64,000 bases of DNA from Streptomyces sp. ASQP_92 (GTDB lineage: Bacteria; Actinomycetota; Actinomycetes; Streptomycetales; Streptomycetaceae): assembly GCF_025399895.1 (NCBI RefSeq), contig NZ_JAODUA010000002.1:434001-498000 (forward strand), read 5' to 3'. This document shows, one piece after another, positions 8,185 to 15,077 of this stretch. The first letter of the stretch is position 1. Each line of letters opens with the position of its first letter. The translations under genes and the position numbers were made by a program. The notes under the pieces are model-generated. The model was not told where the DNA came from. It saw only the letters and a program-made list of their open reading frames with translations, and searched no databases.

Positions 8185-8939
8185 CCCAGCCCGAGCGTCC
8201 CCTTCACGATCAGCCCCTGACCGAGCAGCCCGCGAGCGGCCGCGCCGAGACCGAACGGCCCGCGAACGAGCGTGCCGCGGGGAACCGGCCCATAGCCGAG
8301 ACCCTGGCGTCCGAGCAGCCCGCGCAGGGACGCGGCGAGGGGTCCGCGTCCGGGGGGTACGTCCCCGAGTCACCCGTGGCCGAACCCGTAACGGGGCGGC
8401 CGGTGTCCGAGCGAGGCCTGTCCGAGCGGCCTCTGTCCGAGCGGCCCGTGTCAGAGCGGCCCGCGCCCGAACGATCCGCGTCGGGACGAGCGGCTACCGA
8501 GTCGCCGCTGTCCGAGTCACCGCTTTCCGAGGGTGCCGGGCCTGAGTCGCGGGCCTCCGAGCGGCCCGTGACCGAGCGGTCGGCGTCCGAGTCGTCCGTG
8601 TCCGGGCGGCACCTGTCCGATCACGCCGCACCGGGCGCCGGATCCGAGCCGGGTGGTCCTGCCGGGGACGACGCCGTCCTGCCGCCCCAGGAGCGCGAGA
8701 AGCTGCAGCTCAGGCTTCAGCACGCGGTCGGCGGCTTCGTGGACGAGCCCCGGTCGGCCGTCGAGGAAGCGGCCGCGACGGTCGACTCCCTCACCGAGCG
8801 GGTCCTCGAAACCCTCGAACAGCGGCGCGGCACTCTGCGCGCGTCCTGGCAGGAGGCGTCCGGGGACGCGGCCACGGAGGACCTGCGCATGGCCCTGCGC
8901 GAGTATCGCAGGCTCGCGGAACGTCTGCTCAGCCTGTGA
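8181..8939 (+). CDS. Hypothetical protein with Ser-Glu-Arg/Ser-Pro repeat region
   Basis: 252 residues, coupled to the preceding gene by an ATGA overlap. Residues about 10-155 are a low-complexity tract of 7-9-residue units of the type SERPVSE / SESPLSE, built almost only from S, E, R, P, A and G. It should be disordered and highly charged. Residues 165-252 form a compact, helix-rich domain (EREKLQLRLQHAVGGFVDEP onwards) that probably provides the function. No known family was recognised. The repeats are encoded by degenerate GAGCGGCCCGTGTCC-like DNA units, so their number may vary between strains. Confidence 0.65.
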   Translation: MTQPERPLHDQPLTEQPASGRAETERPANERAAGNRPIAETLASEQPAQGRGEGSASGGYVPESPVAEPVTGRPVSERGLSERPLSERPVSERPAPERSASGRAATESPLSESPLSEGAGPESRASERPVTERSASESSVSGRHLSDHAAPGAGSEPGGPAGDDAVLPPQEREKLQLRLQHAVGGFVDEPRSAVEEAAATVDSLTERVLETLEQRRGTLRASWQEASGDAATEDLRMALREYRRLAERLLSL

Positions 8940-9047
8940 AGCCCCACACCCCCCGTGTCCCGGAGGGCGCCTTGACGGTGCCCCCGGGGCGCATCGCGCA
9001 TCCGCACCTCAGAGCCTCAACCCGCTCGCACAGACAAGGAGTTGGAC

Positions 9048-9335
9048 ATGCCCAGGCGCTATGGCGGTAATCCCGCCGCGACCGGCATCCTCGTCATCGC
9101 CGATGTCATGGCCCTGATCCTGATCCTCTGGATCGCCTTCTTCCTGGTCAACGCCAACACGGCGAACGACATCGTCTCGTGGGTCCGTCACGCGGCGGAC
9201 TGGCTGTCGGGCTGGTCGCGAGACATGTTCACCATCAAGTCCGACACCTGGCGCACGATCGTCAACTACGGCATGCCGGCCGTGGTCTATCTCCTGATCG
9301 GCCATGCGGTGGCCGGCCGGGTCAATCGGTCCTGA
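9048..9335 (+). CDS. Small two-helix membrane protein
   Basis: 95 residues; the ATG at 9048 has AAGGAG six bases upstream, which decides it against an in-frame TTG at 9042. Hydrophobic helices lie at about residues 12-36 (ATGILVIADVMALILILWIA) and 75-90. A short amphipathic stretch between them contains WLSGWSRDMF. No catalytic motif is visible. It is probably part of the same small envelope-protein group as the two upstream genes. Its 3' end overlaps the convergent Nudix gene by 14 bp. Confidence 0.7.
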   Translation: MPRRYGGNPAATGILVIADVMALILILWIAFFLVNANTANDIVSWVRHAADWLSGWSRDMFTIKSDTWRTIVNYGMPAVVYLLIGHAVAGRVNRS

Positions 9336-9849
9336 CGCCTGAGCCCGGCGAGCCGGTTGAGTCGAGAGCGAGATAGCGGGCGTAGGCGTCCCGGCTGTCG
9401 GAGACGAAGGGCCGGCTCGCCATGGCCTCCCTCAGCCGGTCGCCGGTCAGCCAGCCGTGCCAGGCGATCTCCGACGCGTCCGGCGCGATCTCCGCCTCCT
9501 CCACGACCGCCTCGTGCACGGCGAACCAGTAAGGGCTGAGCTCGCCGTCGCAGAGGAACGTGAACAGGGGGCGGACCGGCGCGTCGACGCCCAGCTCCTC
9601 GCGCAGCTCCCGGCGAGCCGCCTCCTCGTAGGACTCGCCCACTCCCACGGCCCCGGCCACCAGCCAGCTGTACTGGCCGGGGAACCGCGAACCGGTCTCC
9701 GGGCGCCGGTGCACCAGATAGCGGCCCTTCGCATCGCGGCACAGCACCATGGCCATCCGGTACAGCCATCCCTGGCGTACCGCCTCGCCCCGTTCGACCA
9801 CACCGAGGACGCGATCCTGATCGTCGACTCGTTCCACCAGTTCACCCAT
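9322..9849 (-). CDS. Nudix hydrolase
   Basis: 175 residues from the ATG at 9849, which has GGAGG eight bases upstream. The Nudix box is complete, with GESYEEAARRELREELGV in the GX5EX7REUXEEXGU pattern. The N-terminal MGELVERVDDQDRVLGVVER and the HRRPET segment resemble the IPP-isomerase-like/YfcD group of Nudix enzymes acting on nucleoside diphosphate derivatives. Metal-dependent pyrophosphohydrolase activity is expected; the substrate is unknown. Confidence 0.85.
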   Translation of the reverse strand: MGELVERVDDQDRVLGVVERGEAVRQGWLYRMAMVLCRDAKGRYLVHRRPETGSRFPGQYSWLVAGAVGVGESYEEAARRELREELGVDAPVRPLFTFLCDGELSPYWFAVHEAVVEEAEIAPDASEIAWHGWLTGDRLREAMASRPFVSDSRDAYARYLALDSTGSPGSGVRTD

Positions 9850-10035
9850 GGGGCGATCCTCCATGAACGCGCGTCGCACATGTGGGGCGCCCCCCAGTAC
9901 ACGCTCCCCGACACGGCGTCAGGTCCGCCTCACTCGTTCGGCAAGGCCCGCTGGCCCTCCCGGCGAAGGTGCCGAAGAGTGGATCGAGAGTGGGGGGACG
10001 ACTTGGATGCCGTCGAACTGATGAGGAGCGCGATC

Positions 10036-10437
10036 ATGCGCCGTTGTGCCACCGTCGCCGCGATCGCCCTGTGCGGCGCCCTCGCCACGGGGACTGCCGC
10101 CCCTGCCTTCGCCGTCGGCCACCCGCCCGTCGTGTCCGCCCCCGAGCCGGGACGCGAGCCGGTGGACGGACGGGTCGGGGACGACGACGTCGCGGGCGTC
10201 AAGACCGAAGTGGCGGCGATCCTGAAAGAGGTCAACCAGCTCGTCGCGGACGAGAAGAAGGCCGCGACCGCGGACGTCGCGGCCGTCAAGGCCGAGGTCG
10301 CGGCCCTCCTCCAGCAGATCCCCGGGATGGTCAAGGCGGACTCGCCGCAGCCGAAGCCGGCGACCAAGCCGTTCGTCGACCCGTCCTCGGTCGGCGCGCC
10401 CTCGGCTCCGAACGCGCCGCTCCCAACGGCAGGCTGA
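10036..10437 (+). CDS. Small secreted coiled-coil protein
   Basis: 133 residues. The start at 10036 is chosen because GAGGAG lies seven bases upstream and a clean signal peptide begins there: MRRCATVAAIALCGALATG to PAFA, cleavage near residue 26. The mature protein has two similar heptad stretches, VKTEVAAILKEVNQLVADE and VKAEVAALLQQIPGMVK, likely forming a coiled coil or helical hairpin. A Pro-rich tail follows. No known family was recognised. Confidence 0.65.
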   Translation: MRRCATVAAIALCGALATGTAAPAFAVGHPPVVSAPEPGREPVDGRVGDDDVAGVKTEVAAILKEVNQLVADEKKAATADVAAVKAEVAALLQQIPGMVKADSPQPKPATKPFVDPSSVGAPSAPNAPLPTAG

Positions 10438-10937
10438 CGCTTCGTTCGGACGGCGTCGAGGAGATACGGCCCGTCCGTCTTTCAGGCCTCTGGACGTCAA
10501 CCTGCTTGGCCACAGGGCGAGTTCTGGCGTTCTGTCCCCTCCGCGGGCCGGGGAAGGCGGCTTTGTCGCGCACGGCGCGCGGTGGCGTACGGGGCGGCGC
10601 ATCCGACTCGATGGGGTGGTTTTGCGTGCCCGGGAGCGCACGTTCCGCGTTGGTCACCACATGACCGTATTTCCTGGGTTGCGGTGCACGGCGACCGTCC
10701 CCGGCCCGACGTCTTCCCGAACAGGCGTGCCGTGTACCGGCGTTGAGATCGAAGAATCCGACGCATCCGGCCGGCCGCTTCGCCATGGCAGTGCCTCTCC
10801 GGGCCGCTCGCCCTACTCGACCGGTCGCCGCGGGGCGCCGCGGCAGACCGGCCGCGGGCGTTCCCGTCCGGCCCGACCAGCCCCTGCGGCCCGCCGCTCG
10901 CCCGTGTTCCCCGACAGCTTGTGAATGGAAAACTCCC
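10438..10937. other. Intergenic region of 500 bp
   Basis: No gene is supported here. A GGACGG...CCGTCC stem around 10449-10478 may terminate the secreted-protein transcript. The open frame that runs from 10743 into the condensation-domain gene lacks a ribosome-binding site and is Arg/Pro-rich in a way typical of non-coding GC-rich DNA. The promoter for the downstream gene is presumably in the last 150 bp; no clear -35/-10 pair stands out. Confidence 0.4.
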
Positions 10938-12413
10938 GTGCGAATCACCGACATTCACGGCTGTGAGGTCCGTCCCGGACGGCTGGTCGAGTGGACCCTG
11001 GATCCCGCGATGGTCGAGGCCGCGACCAACCAGCCCGACGACTCCCGCCCCCCTGCCTATGTGCAGGAATCGCATATCCGCACCGCCCGGTCCGTGCGCG
11101 AGGACGGACTGTTCGTGCCGACGTGGCTGGGCGCCGCCTTCGACATCCCCGGCCCCGTCGACCTCGACGTCCTCGAAGGCGCCCTGCGGACCTGGACGCT
11201 CAGGCACGAGACGCTCCGCAGCGGGTTCCGCTGGGTCGACGACGACATGCGCCGCTTCACCGCCGCTCCGGACGCCGTGGCCCTGCGGCGCGAAGTGGTG
11301 GGCGACTTCCCCGACGCGGAGGAACTGAGTCACCACCTGCAGGACCGTTTCGATGTGGCGGCGGACGCGCTGGGCTGGCCGAACTTCCTGTACACCGCGG
11401 TCGTCAGGCCGGACTCCACCAGCGTGTACATGGCCTTCGACCACAGCAACGTCGACGCGTACTCGATCCAGCGCATCCCCTCCGAGATCCACGAGCTGTA
11501 CTCGGCGCGGGCGGCGGGGCGCGGCGAGGAGGCGACGCCGGTCGGCAGCTATGTCGACTTCTGCGAGATCGAGCGGGCCAGCGCCGACCAGGTCGACGAC
11601 ACCCATGCGATCGTGGCGCGCTGGCGGGAGTTCATCGCCCGCTGCGACGGCAGACTGCCGGCCTTCCCCGTCGACCTCGGCCTCGAACCCGGAGGCAGGC
11701 TGCCCGAGCAGAAACTCCTGTACGAAACGCTCGTGGACGACGCGGACGCGGCCGCCTTCTCGGCGTACTGCCGGCCCTTCGGCGGCGGACAGGTGGGGAT
11801 TCTGGCGGCCACCAGTCTCATCGTCCACGACATCGGGGGCGAACCGGTCTACCGCACGGTGGTGCCGCTCCACACCAGGGCGAAGTCCCGGTGGGCGGAC
11901 TCGGTGGGCTGGTACGTCGGCGGGGCGCCGATCGAGATCCCGGTGGCACAGGCACTGGGCTTCGACGACGCGCTGACCATGGTCCACGGCGCGCTGCGGG
12001 CCAACAAGGCGCTCGCCCATCTCCCGATCGCCCGGGTGCTCCGTCTGCTCGGCTCGGACTTCCGGCCCACCTCCCCCGACCTCTACTCGATCGTGTCGTT
12101 CGTCGACGCGCGGGACATCCCCGGGGCCCGGCAGTGGGACGAACTCCACGCCTACGCCCTGCTCAGGGTGTCCTACGGGGACCAGGTGTGCGCATGGTTC
12201 ACCCGGCTGCACGGCGGGCTGCAACTCGCCATCCGCTACCCGGACACGGCGATCGCGCACAAGAACATCCACCGCTATGTGGAGCAGCTCAGGGAACTCA
12301 TCACCTCCGTCGCCCGCAGCGGCCCGACCCGGCCCGCGCCTCCGAGACCGCGCTCCGGGCGCCCGGTTCCCGCGCCGAGGACGAGCAGTGAGGTCTCCCG
12401 GCTGTCGCTCTGA
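10938..12413 (+). CDS. Stand-alone condensation-domain (acyltransferase-like) protein
   Basis: 491 residues from the GTG at 10938. The active-site motif of the condensation/CoA-acyltransferase superfamily reads AFDHSNVDAY (residues 167-175). The catalytic second His (169) and the Asp (173) are kept but the first His is replaced by Asp. The C-terminal half contains the VGWYVGG-type structural segment, comparable to the DFG/latch regions of the fold. There are no adenylation or carrier domains. Such free-standing proteins include PapA-type acyltransferases and free-standing NRPS C domains. The next gene, a secreted antigen-85-like esterase, lies 107 bp downstream and suggests an acyl-ester/lipid context. 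The tail (465-491) is disordered. Confidence 0.7.
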   Translation: MRITDIHGCEVRPGRLVEWTLDPAMVEAATNQPDDSRPPAYVQESHIRTARSVREDGLFVPTWLGAAFDIPGPVDLDVLEGALRTWTLRHETLRSGFRWVDDDMRRFTAAPDAVALRREVVGDFPDAEELSHHLQDRFDVAADALGWPNFLYTAVVRPDSTSVYMAFDHSNVDAYSIQRIPSEIHELYSARAAGRGEEATPVGSYVDFCEIERASADQVDDTHAIVARWREFIARCDGRLPAFPVDLGLEPGGRLPEQKLLYETLVDDADAAAFSAYCRPFGGGQVGILAATSLIVHDIGGEPVYRTVVPLHTRAKSRWADSVGWYVGGAPIEIPVAQALGFDDALTMVHGALRANKALAHLPIARVLRLLGSDFRPTSPDLYSIVSFVDARDIPGARQWDELHAYALLRVSYGDQVCAWFTRLHGGLQLAIRYPDTAIAHKNIHRYVEQLRELITSVARSGPTRPAPPRPRSGRPVPAPRTSSEVSRLSL

Positions 12414-12441
12414 TACCTGGCGGGTCTGTCGCTCTGATACC
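12402..12441. repeat. Pair of direct repeats at the end of the condensation-domain gene
   Basis: CTGTCGCTCTGATACC occurs at 12402-12417 and again at 12426-12441, 24 bp apart, both followed by a GGCGG-like sequence. The first copy spans the stop codon of the upstream gene. It could be a tandem regulator site for the esterase downstream or a local duplication. Confidence 0.5.
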
Positions 12442-12463
12442 GGGCGGCCCTGAGGGTGCATGC

Positions 12464-12496
12464 TGGCCCACATGTGGTCTCACCACATGTGGGCCA
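12464..12496. promoter_or_regulatory. Twin-palindrome operator-like element upstream of the secreted esterase
   Basis: TGGCCCACATGTGG / CCACATGTGGGCCA forms a perfect 14-bp inverted repeat with a 5-base centre (TCTCA). Each arm contains the self-complementary decamer CCACATGTGG (12468-12477 and 12483-12492, 15 bp apart). It ends 24 bp before the esterase ATG. A regulator site is more likely than a terminator because each half is itself palindromic. The regulator is unknown. Confidence 0.55.
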
Positions 12497-12520
12497 CACC
12501 CAGAGGGCAAAGGGGTCGGG

Positions 12521-13507
12521 ATGCGTCGCCCATCGGTCATCACCTGTGTCATGGTCCTTCTCCTCACCCTGCTGGCCGGCGCGTTCACCGTGCGCCCGGC
12601 CGACGCGTGGGAGCGGCCCGTACGCGCCGACGACGGAGCGCGGGTCGTCGCCGAGCAGCACGTCGGACCGCGCGAGCTGGATCTCACCATCGAGTCCCCG
12701 GCCCTGGGGACGACGGCCCGGGTACGCCTGCTCACCCCGGACGGCTGGTCACCGGGGCGCCACGCCTGGCCGGTGCTGTGGCTGCTGCACGGCTGCTGCG
12801 GCGACTACACCGAGTGGACGACCTACACCGATGTGGCCCAATTCCCGGCTCTGCGCCAGGTGTTGGTGGTGATGCCGGAGGCCGGGGCGACGGGCTGGTA
12901 CAGCGACTGGTGGAACTACGGCAAGGGTGGCGCGCCCCGCTGGGAGGCGTTCCATCTCGGCGAGGTCCGGCAGATCCTCGAACGCGGCTACGGCGCCGGC
13001 GACCGCCGGGTGGCGGCGGGCCTCTCGATGGGGGGCTTCGGCGCCCTGTCGTACGCGGCACGCCACCCCGGGCTCTTCCGGGCCGTCGCGTCCCACAGCG
13101 GCACCGTGCATCCGCTGCTCCAGGTGCCCGGCGGCTTCGGCCCCGAATGGTTCCTGAACCTCGACCGACGGTGGGGCGCCGACCCGTATGCCATCTGGGG
13201 AGACCCGGTGGAGCAGCGCGCGGTGTGGGCCGCGCACGACCCCACCGTCCGGGCGGGCTCGCTGCGCGGGCTTCCCGTCTTCCTGTCCTGCGGGGACGGC
13301 CGGGCCGGACCCTACGATCCGCCCGGCACGACGGATCCCGACGAGGCCTACTTCGACCAGCAGAACCGGGCCCTCGCCGCCCGGCTCCGCGCCCTGGGCA
13401 GCCCGGCCGTCACCGACTTCTACGGGCCGGGACAGCACGAATGGCGCTACTGGCAAAGGGAGTTGCGCCGATCCCTGCCCATGCTGCTCGCCGCGCTCTA
13501 CGCCTGA
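12521..13507 (+). CDS. Secreted antigen-85/mycolyltransferase-like esterase
   Basis: 328 residues. The signal peptide is residues 1-29 (MRRPSVITCVMVLLLTLLAG to ADA). The mature domain has WLLHGCCGDYTEW (oxyanion loop), the elbow AAGLSMGGFGAL (Ser169) and a catalytic His in GPGQHEW near 311. This is the PF00756 fold of the mycobacterial/corynebacterial Ag85 group; in Streptomyces, which lacks mycolic acids, such enzymes act as esterases or acyltransferases of unknown substrate. It follows the stand-alone acyltransferase-like gene and is preceded by a twin palindrome. Confidence 0.85.
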   Translation: MRRPSVITCVMVLLLTLLAGAFTVRPADAWERPVRADDGARVVAEQHVGPRELDLTIESPALGTTARVRLLTPDGWSPGRHAWPVLWLLHGCCGDYTEWTTYTDVAQFPALRQVLVVMPEAGATGWYSDWWNYGKGGAPRWEAFHLGEVRQILERGYGAGDRRVAAGLSMGGFGALSYAARHPGLFRAVASHSGTVHPLLQVPGGFGPEWFLNLDRRWGADPYAIWGDPVEQRAVWAAHDPTVRAGSLRGLPVFLSCGDGRAGPYDPPGTTDPDEAYFDQQNRALAARLRALGSPAVTDFYGPGQHEWRYWQRELRRSLPMLLAALYA

Positions 13508-13568
13508 GTGGCACCCGGCGGCCCCCAGGTGCGGTCCTGACCCCGGCGCCCGGGCCGGCGACGGCGGA

Positions 13569-14003
13569 CTACCAGAAGAACCAGCCCGGCGTCGCCACAT
13601 AGTCCTGTGGGACATAGTCACAGGCGCCTGGGGTGAACGGTGTGGCAGCCGACAATTGTGCCGCCAGCGCTTCGCCATGGGCGTCGACCCCGTCCGCCGC
13701 CACCAGCAGAACGGCCACGACGACGAGCCACACCACGGGAAGGGCCGCACCGTGGGCGTCCCGCGCCTGCATCATGACCCCTCCGGTGAGCGCCGCCACC
13801 CCGGCCGCCATCACCAGGGCGAAAGCCGTGAGGGTCAGATGGTCAAGGGCCGACGATTCGTGGCACAGCAGATACCGGTGCCCGGAGGCGAACCTCGGCA
13901 CCCGTTCCACGACTGCGGCCGCACACAGCAGCGCCCCGATCGCGACCACATGGCCGGCCTGCAACGTCCGCGCGCCGACGGCCCGTTCAGTGCTGGTGTT
14001 CAT
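13569..14003 (-). CDS. Small integral membrane protein with aromatic C-terminus
   Basis: 144 residues from the ATG at 14003 (MNTSTERAVGARTLQAGHVV). Three hydrophobic helices lie at about residues 18-35, 58-78 and 86-104. The tail (105-144) is soluble and ends DYVATPGWFFW. No family was recognised. It is the second of two leftward genes that diverge from the RiPP precursor gene, 41 bp after the NTF2-like gene. It could be an accessory, immunity or export factor of the RiPP locus, but that is only inference from position. The very aromatic last residues are unusual for such a protein. Confidence 0.55.
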   Translation of the reverse strand: MNTSTERAVGARTLQAGHVVAIGALLCAAAVVERVPRFASGHRYLLCHESSALDHLTLTAFALVMAAGVAALTGGVMMQARDAHGAALPVVWLVVVAVLLVAADGVDAHGEALAAQLSAATPFTPGACDYVPQDYVATPGWFFW

Positions 14004-14044
14004 GGTTCCCCCCTGCCCAGGGCCGAGCGCCCCGGCTCCCGTGC

Positions 14045-14434
14045 CTAATTGAAGAAGCCGCTCATGCCGTCCACGTCGGAGACATAGCTGTCGATCGCGG
14101 CGACCCTTCCCGCGCGGATGGTGAGCACGGTCGCCAGATGTTCGTCGAGGGTGCGGCCGTCGGCGTCCCGCGCGGTGTTGTGCAGCGACAGGGTGACGCC
14201 GTTCGCGCCGGTCAGGACGTGCAGCAGCTCGGTGTTCAGGCCCCGGGCGGCGATGGTCCGGAGCCGGTCGATGGCGGCGTCGACGCCGTGAATGGTGCCG
14301 GAGATGGTTCCGGTGCCGGGCATGCTCCAGGCGAGATCGGGGGCCAGGACCGTGCGCAGGGACTCCCAGTCCTGGGAGCCGAAGGCGCCGAGGAATCGTT
14401 CGGCCACGGTCACATCGGCTCGGTTGCTCGCCAT
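14045..14434 (-). CDS. SnoaL/NTF2-like protein
   Basis: 129 residues from the ATG at 14434. The N-terminal helix (ADVTVAERFLGAFGSQDWES), followed by LAPDLAWSMPGTGTISGTIHG and ITI/VLTIRAGRVAAID-type strands, is the standard small cone-shaped NTF2-like fold. Members include ketosteroid-isomerase-like enzymes, cyclases and non-enzymatic proteins. It diverges from the RiPP precursor gene, with a 457-bp shared upstream region. Whether it belongs to the RiPP pathway is unknown. Confidence 0.75.
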   Translation of the reverse strand: MASNRADVTVAERFLGAFGSQDWESLRTVLAPDLAWSMPGTGTISGTIHGVDAAIDRLRTIAARGLNTELLHVLTGANGVTLSLHNTARDADGRTLDEHLATVLTIRAGRVAAIDSYVSDVDGMSGFFN

Positions 14435-14891
14435 GGTGTCGCACACTCCTGTCTCGGGGGCCGGCCGGCCCCTGGTGATCGCCGGCGGTCGCGGAGGTCC
14501 GCGGTCGCGGTTCGCCCCGACGATAGAGGGTCCGTCCGGCGCCTCCTCGCGCGGAGCGCCTCCGAGCGCCGCGGCGTACGCATTCTCCCGCCGAAGAGCC
14601 GCGTTGCTAGCAGGCCGCATACGGGCCCCGAAAGGTATGTCCGGGCAATCGGCCATGACCGTTCGGGCAGGCTTTCCGAAATAGCCACAATGAATGTTTC
14701 GATGAGCCACGGATGAACTCCGAAACTCACAGGGACGAACGAATGCGGAACCATTGACAACGCTTGTCGCGGCCAGCTTCACTTCCCCCCAACGGCCGGT
14801 GACACACATTCCACACACCCTCAAGGTGAGGGAATTGGTGGCCCCCGTCCGGCAGTTCATTCCGTATACCCGTGAGAGGAAGGGATTGACG
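14435..14891. promoter_or_regulatory. Divergent regulatory region upstream of the RiPP precursor
   Basis: 457 bp between the NTF2-like gene and the precursor gene. At 14754-14759 there is TTGACA, a consensus -35 for rightward transcription. It overlaps the inverted repeat GACAA-CGC-TTGTC (14756-14768), which looks like a repressor site. No convincing -10 follows at normal spacing. The local AT content (14620-14760) is higher than the surroundings. A frame open from 14754 leads in-frame into the precursor but lacks a ribosome-binding site. No other gene is supported. Confidence 0.45.
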
Positions 14892-14978
14892 ATGGCGAAG
14901 ATTATTGCCGCACTGCGTACCCGTGGATCGAAGAGCGAGCCGAGCCTGAAGCAGGCCGCCTGGTACTTCTGGTACTAA
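14892..14978 (+). CDS. Atropopeptide (tryptorubin-like) RiPP precursor peptide
   Basis: 28 residues. The ATG at 14892 has a strong GAGAGGAAGGG ribosome-binding site about eight bases upstream. The leader is basic and short, starting MAKIIAALRTRG and running through SKSEPSLKQ. It is followed by Ala-Ala-Trp-Tyr-Phe-Trp-Tyr and then TAA. The presumed core, AWYFWY, differs from tryptorubin A (AWYIWY; established knowledge) only by Ile to Phe. Tryptorubin-type atropopeptides are made from such tiny precursors by a cytochrome P450 that forges C-C and C-N links between the aromatic side chains, then trimmed by unknown proteases. Two P450 genes follow directly, the arrangement expected for this class. 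The codon choice (five aromatic codons with no shadow gene) and the ribosome-binding site argue strongly that it is real. Confidence 0.88.
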   Translation: MAKIIAALRTRGSKSEPSLKQAAWYFWY

Positions 14979-14994
14979 GCCGAAGGCCAATCCT

Positions 14995-15049
14995 GGGCCC
15001 GCACACAACGCAGGCCGACTGAATTCCGGTCAGCCGCGTGTGCGGGCCC
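14995..15049 (+). terminator. Intercistronic hairpin between precursor and P450 (attenuator or processing stem)
   Basis: A perfect 12-bp inverted repeat, GGGCCCGCACAC / GTGTGCGGGCCC, starts 16 bases after the precursor stop. The 31-base loop can itself fold (CTGA...TCAG). It lies 28 bases before the P450 ATG. Such stems after RiPP precursor genes commonly act as partial terminators or 3'-end stabilisers, giving more precursor mRNA than enzyme mRNA. Confidence 0.75.
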
Positions 15050-15077
15050 TCCGCATTTCATTTCCGGAGCTCTTCCT

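Noticed and set aside
10743..10937. N-terminal extension of the stand-alone condensation protein
   Set aside because: Arg/Pro-rich translation without a ribosome-binding site or family similarity; the GTG at 10938 begins near the expected family start.
14754..14891. Longer in-frame N-terminus for the RiPP precursor starting from a TTG at 14754
   Set aside because: No ribosome-binding site, odd composition, and a far better start with GAGAGGAAGGG at 14892; the TTG belongs to a -35-like TTGACA.
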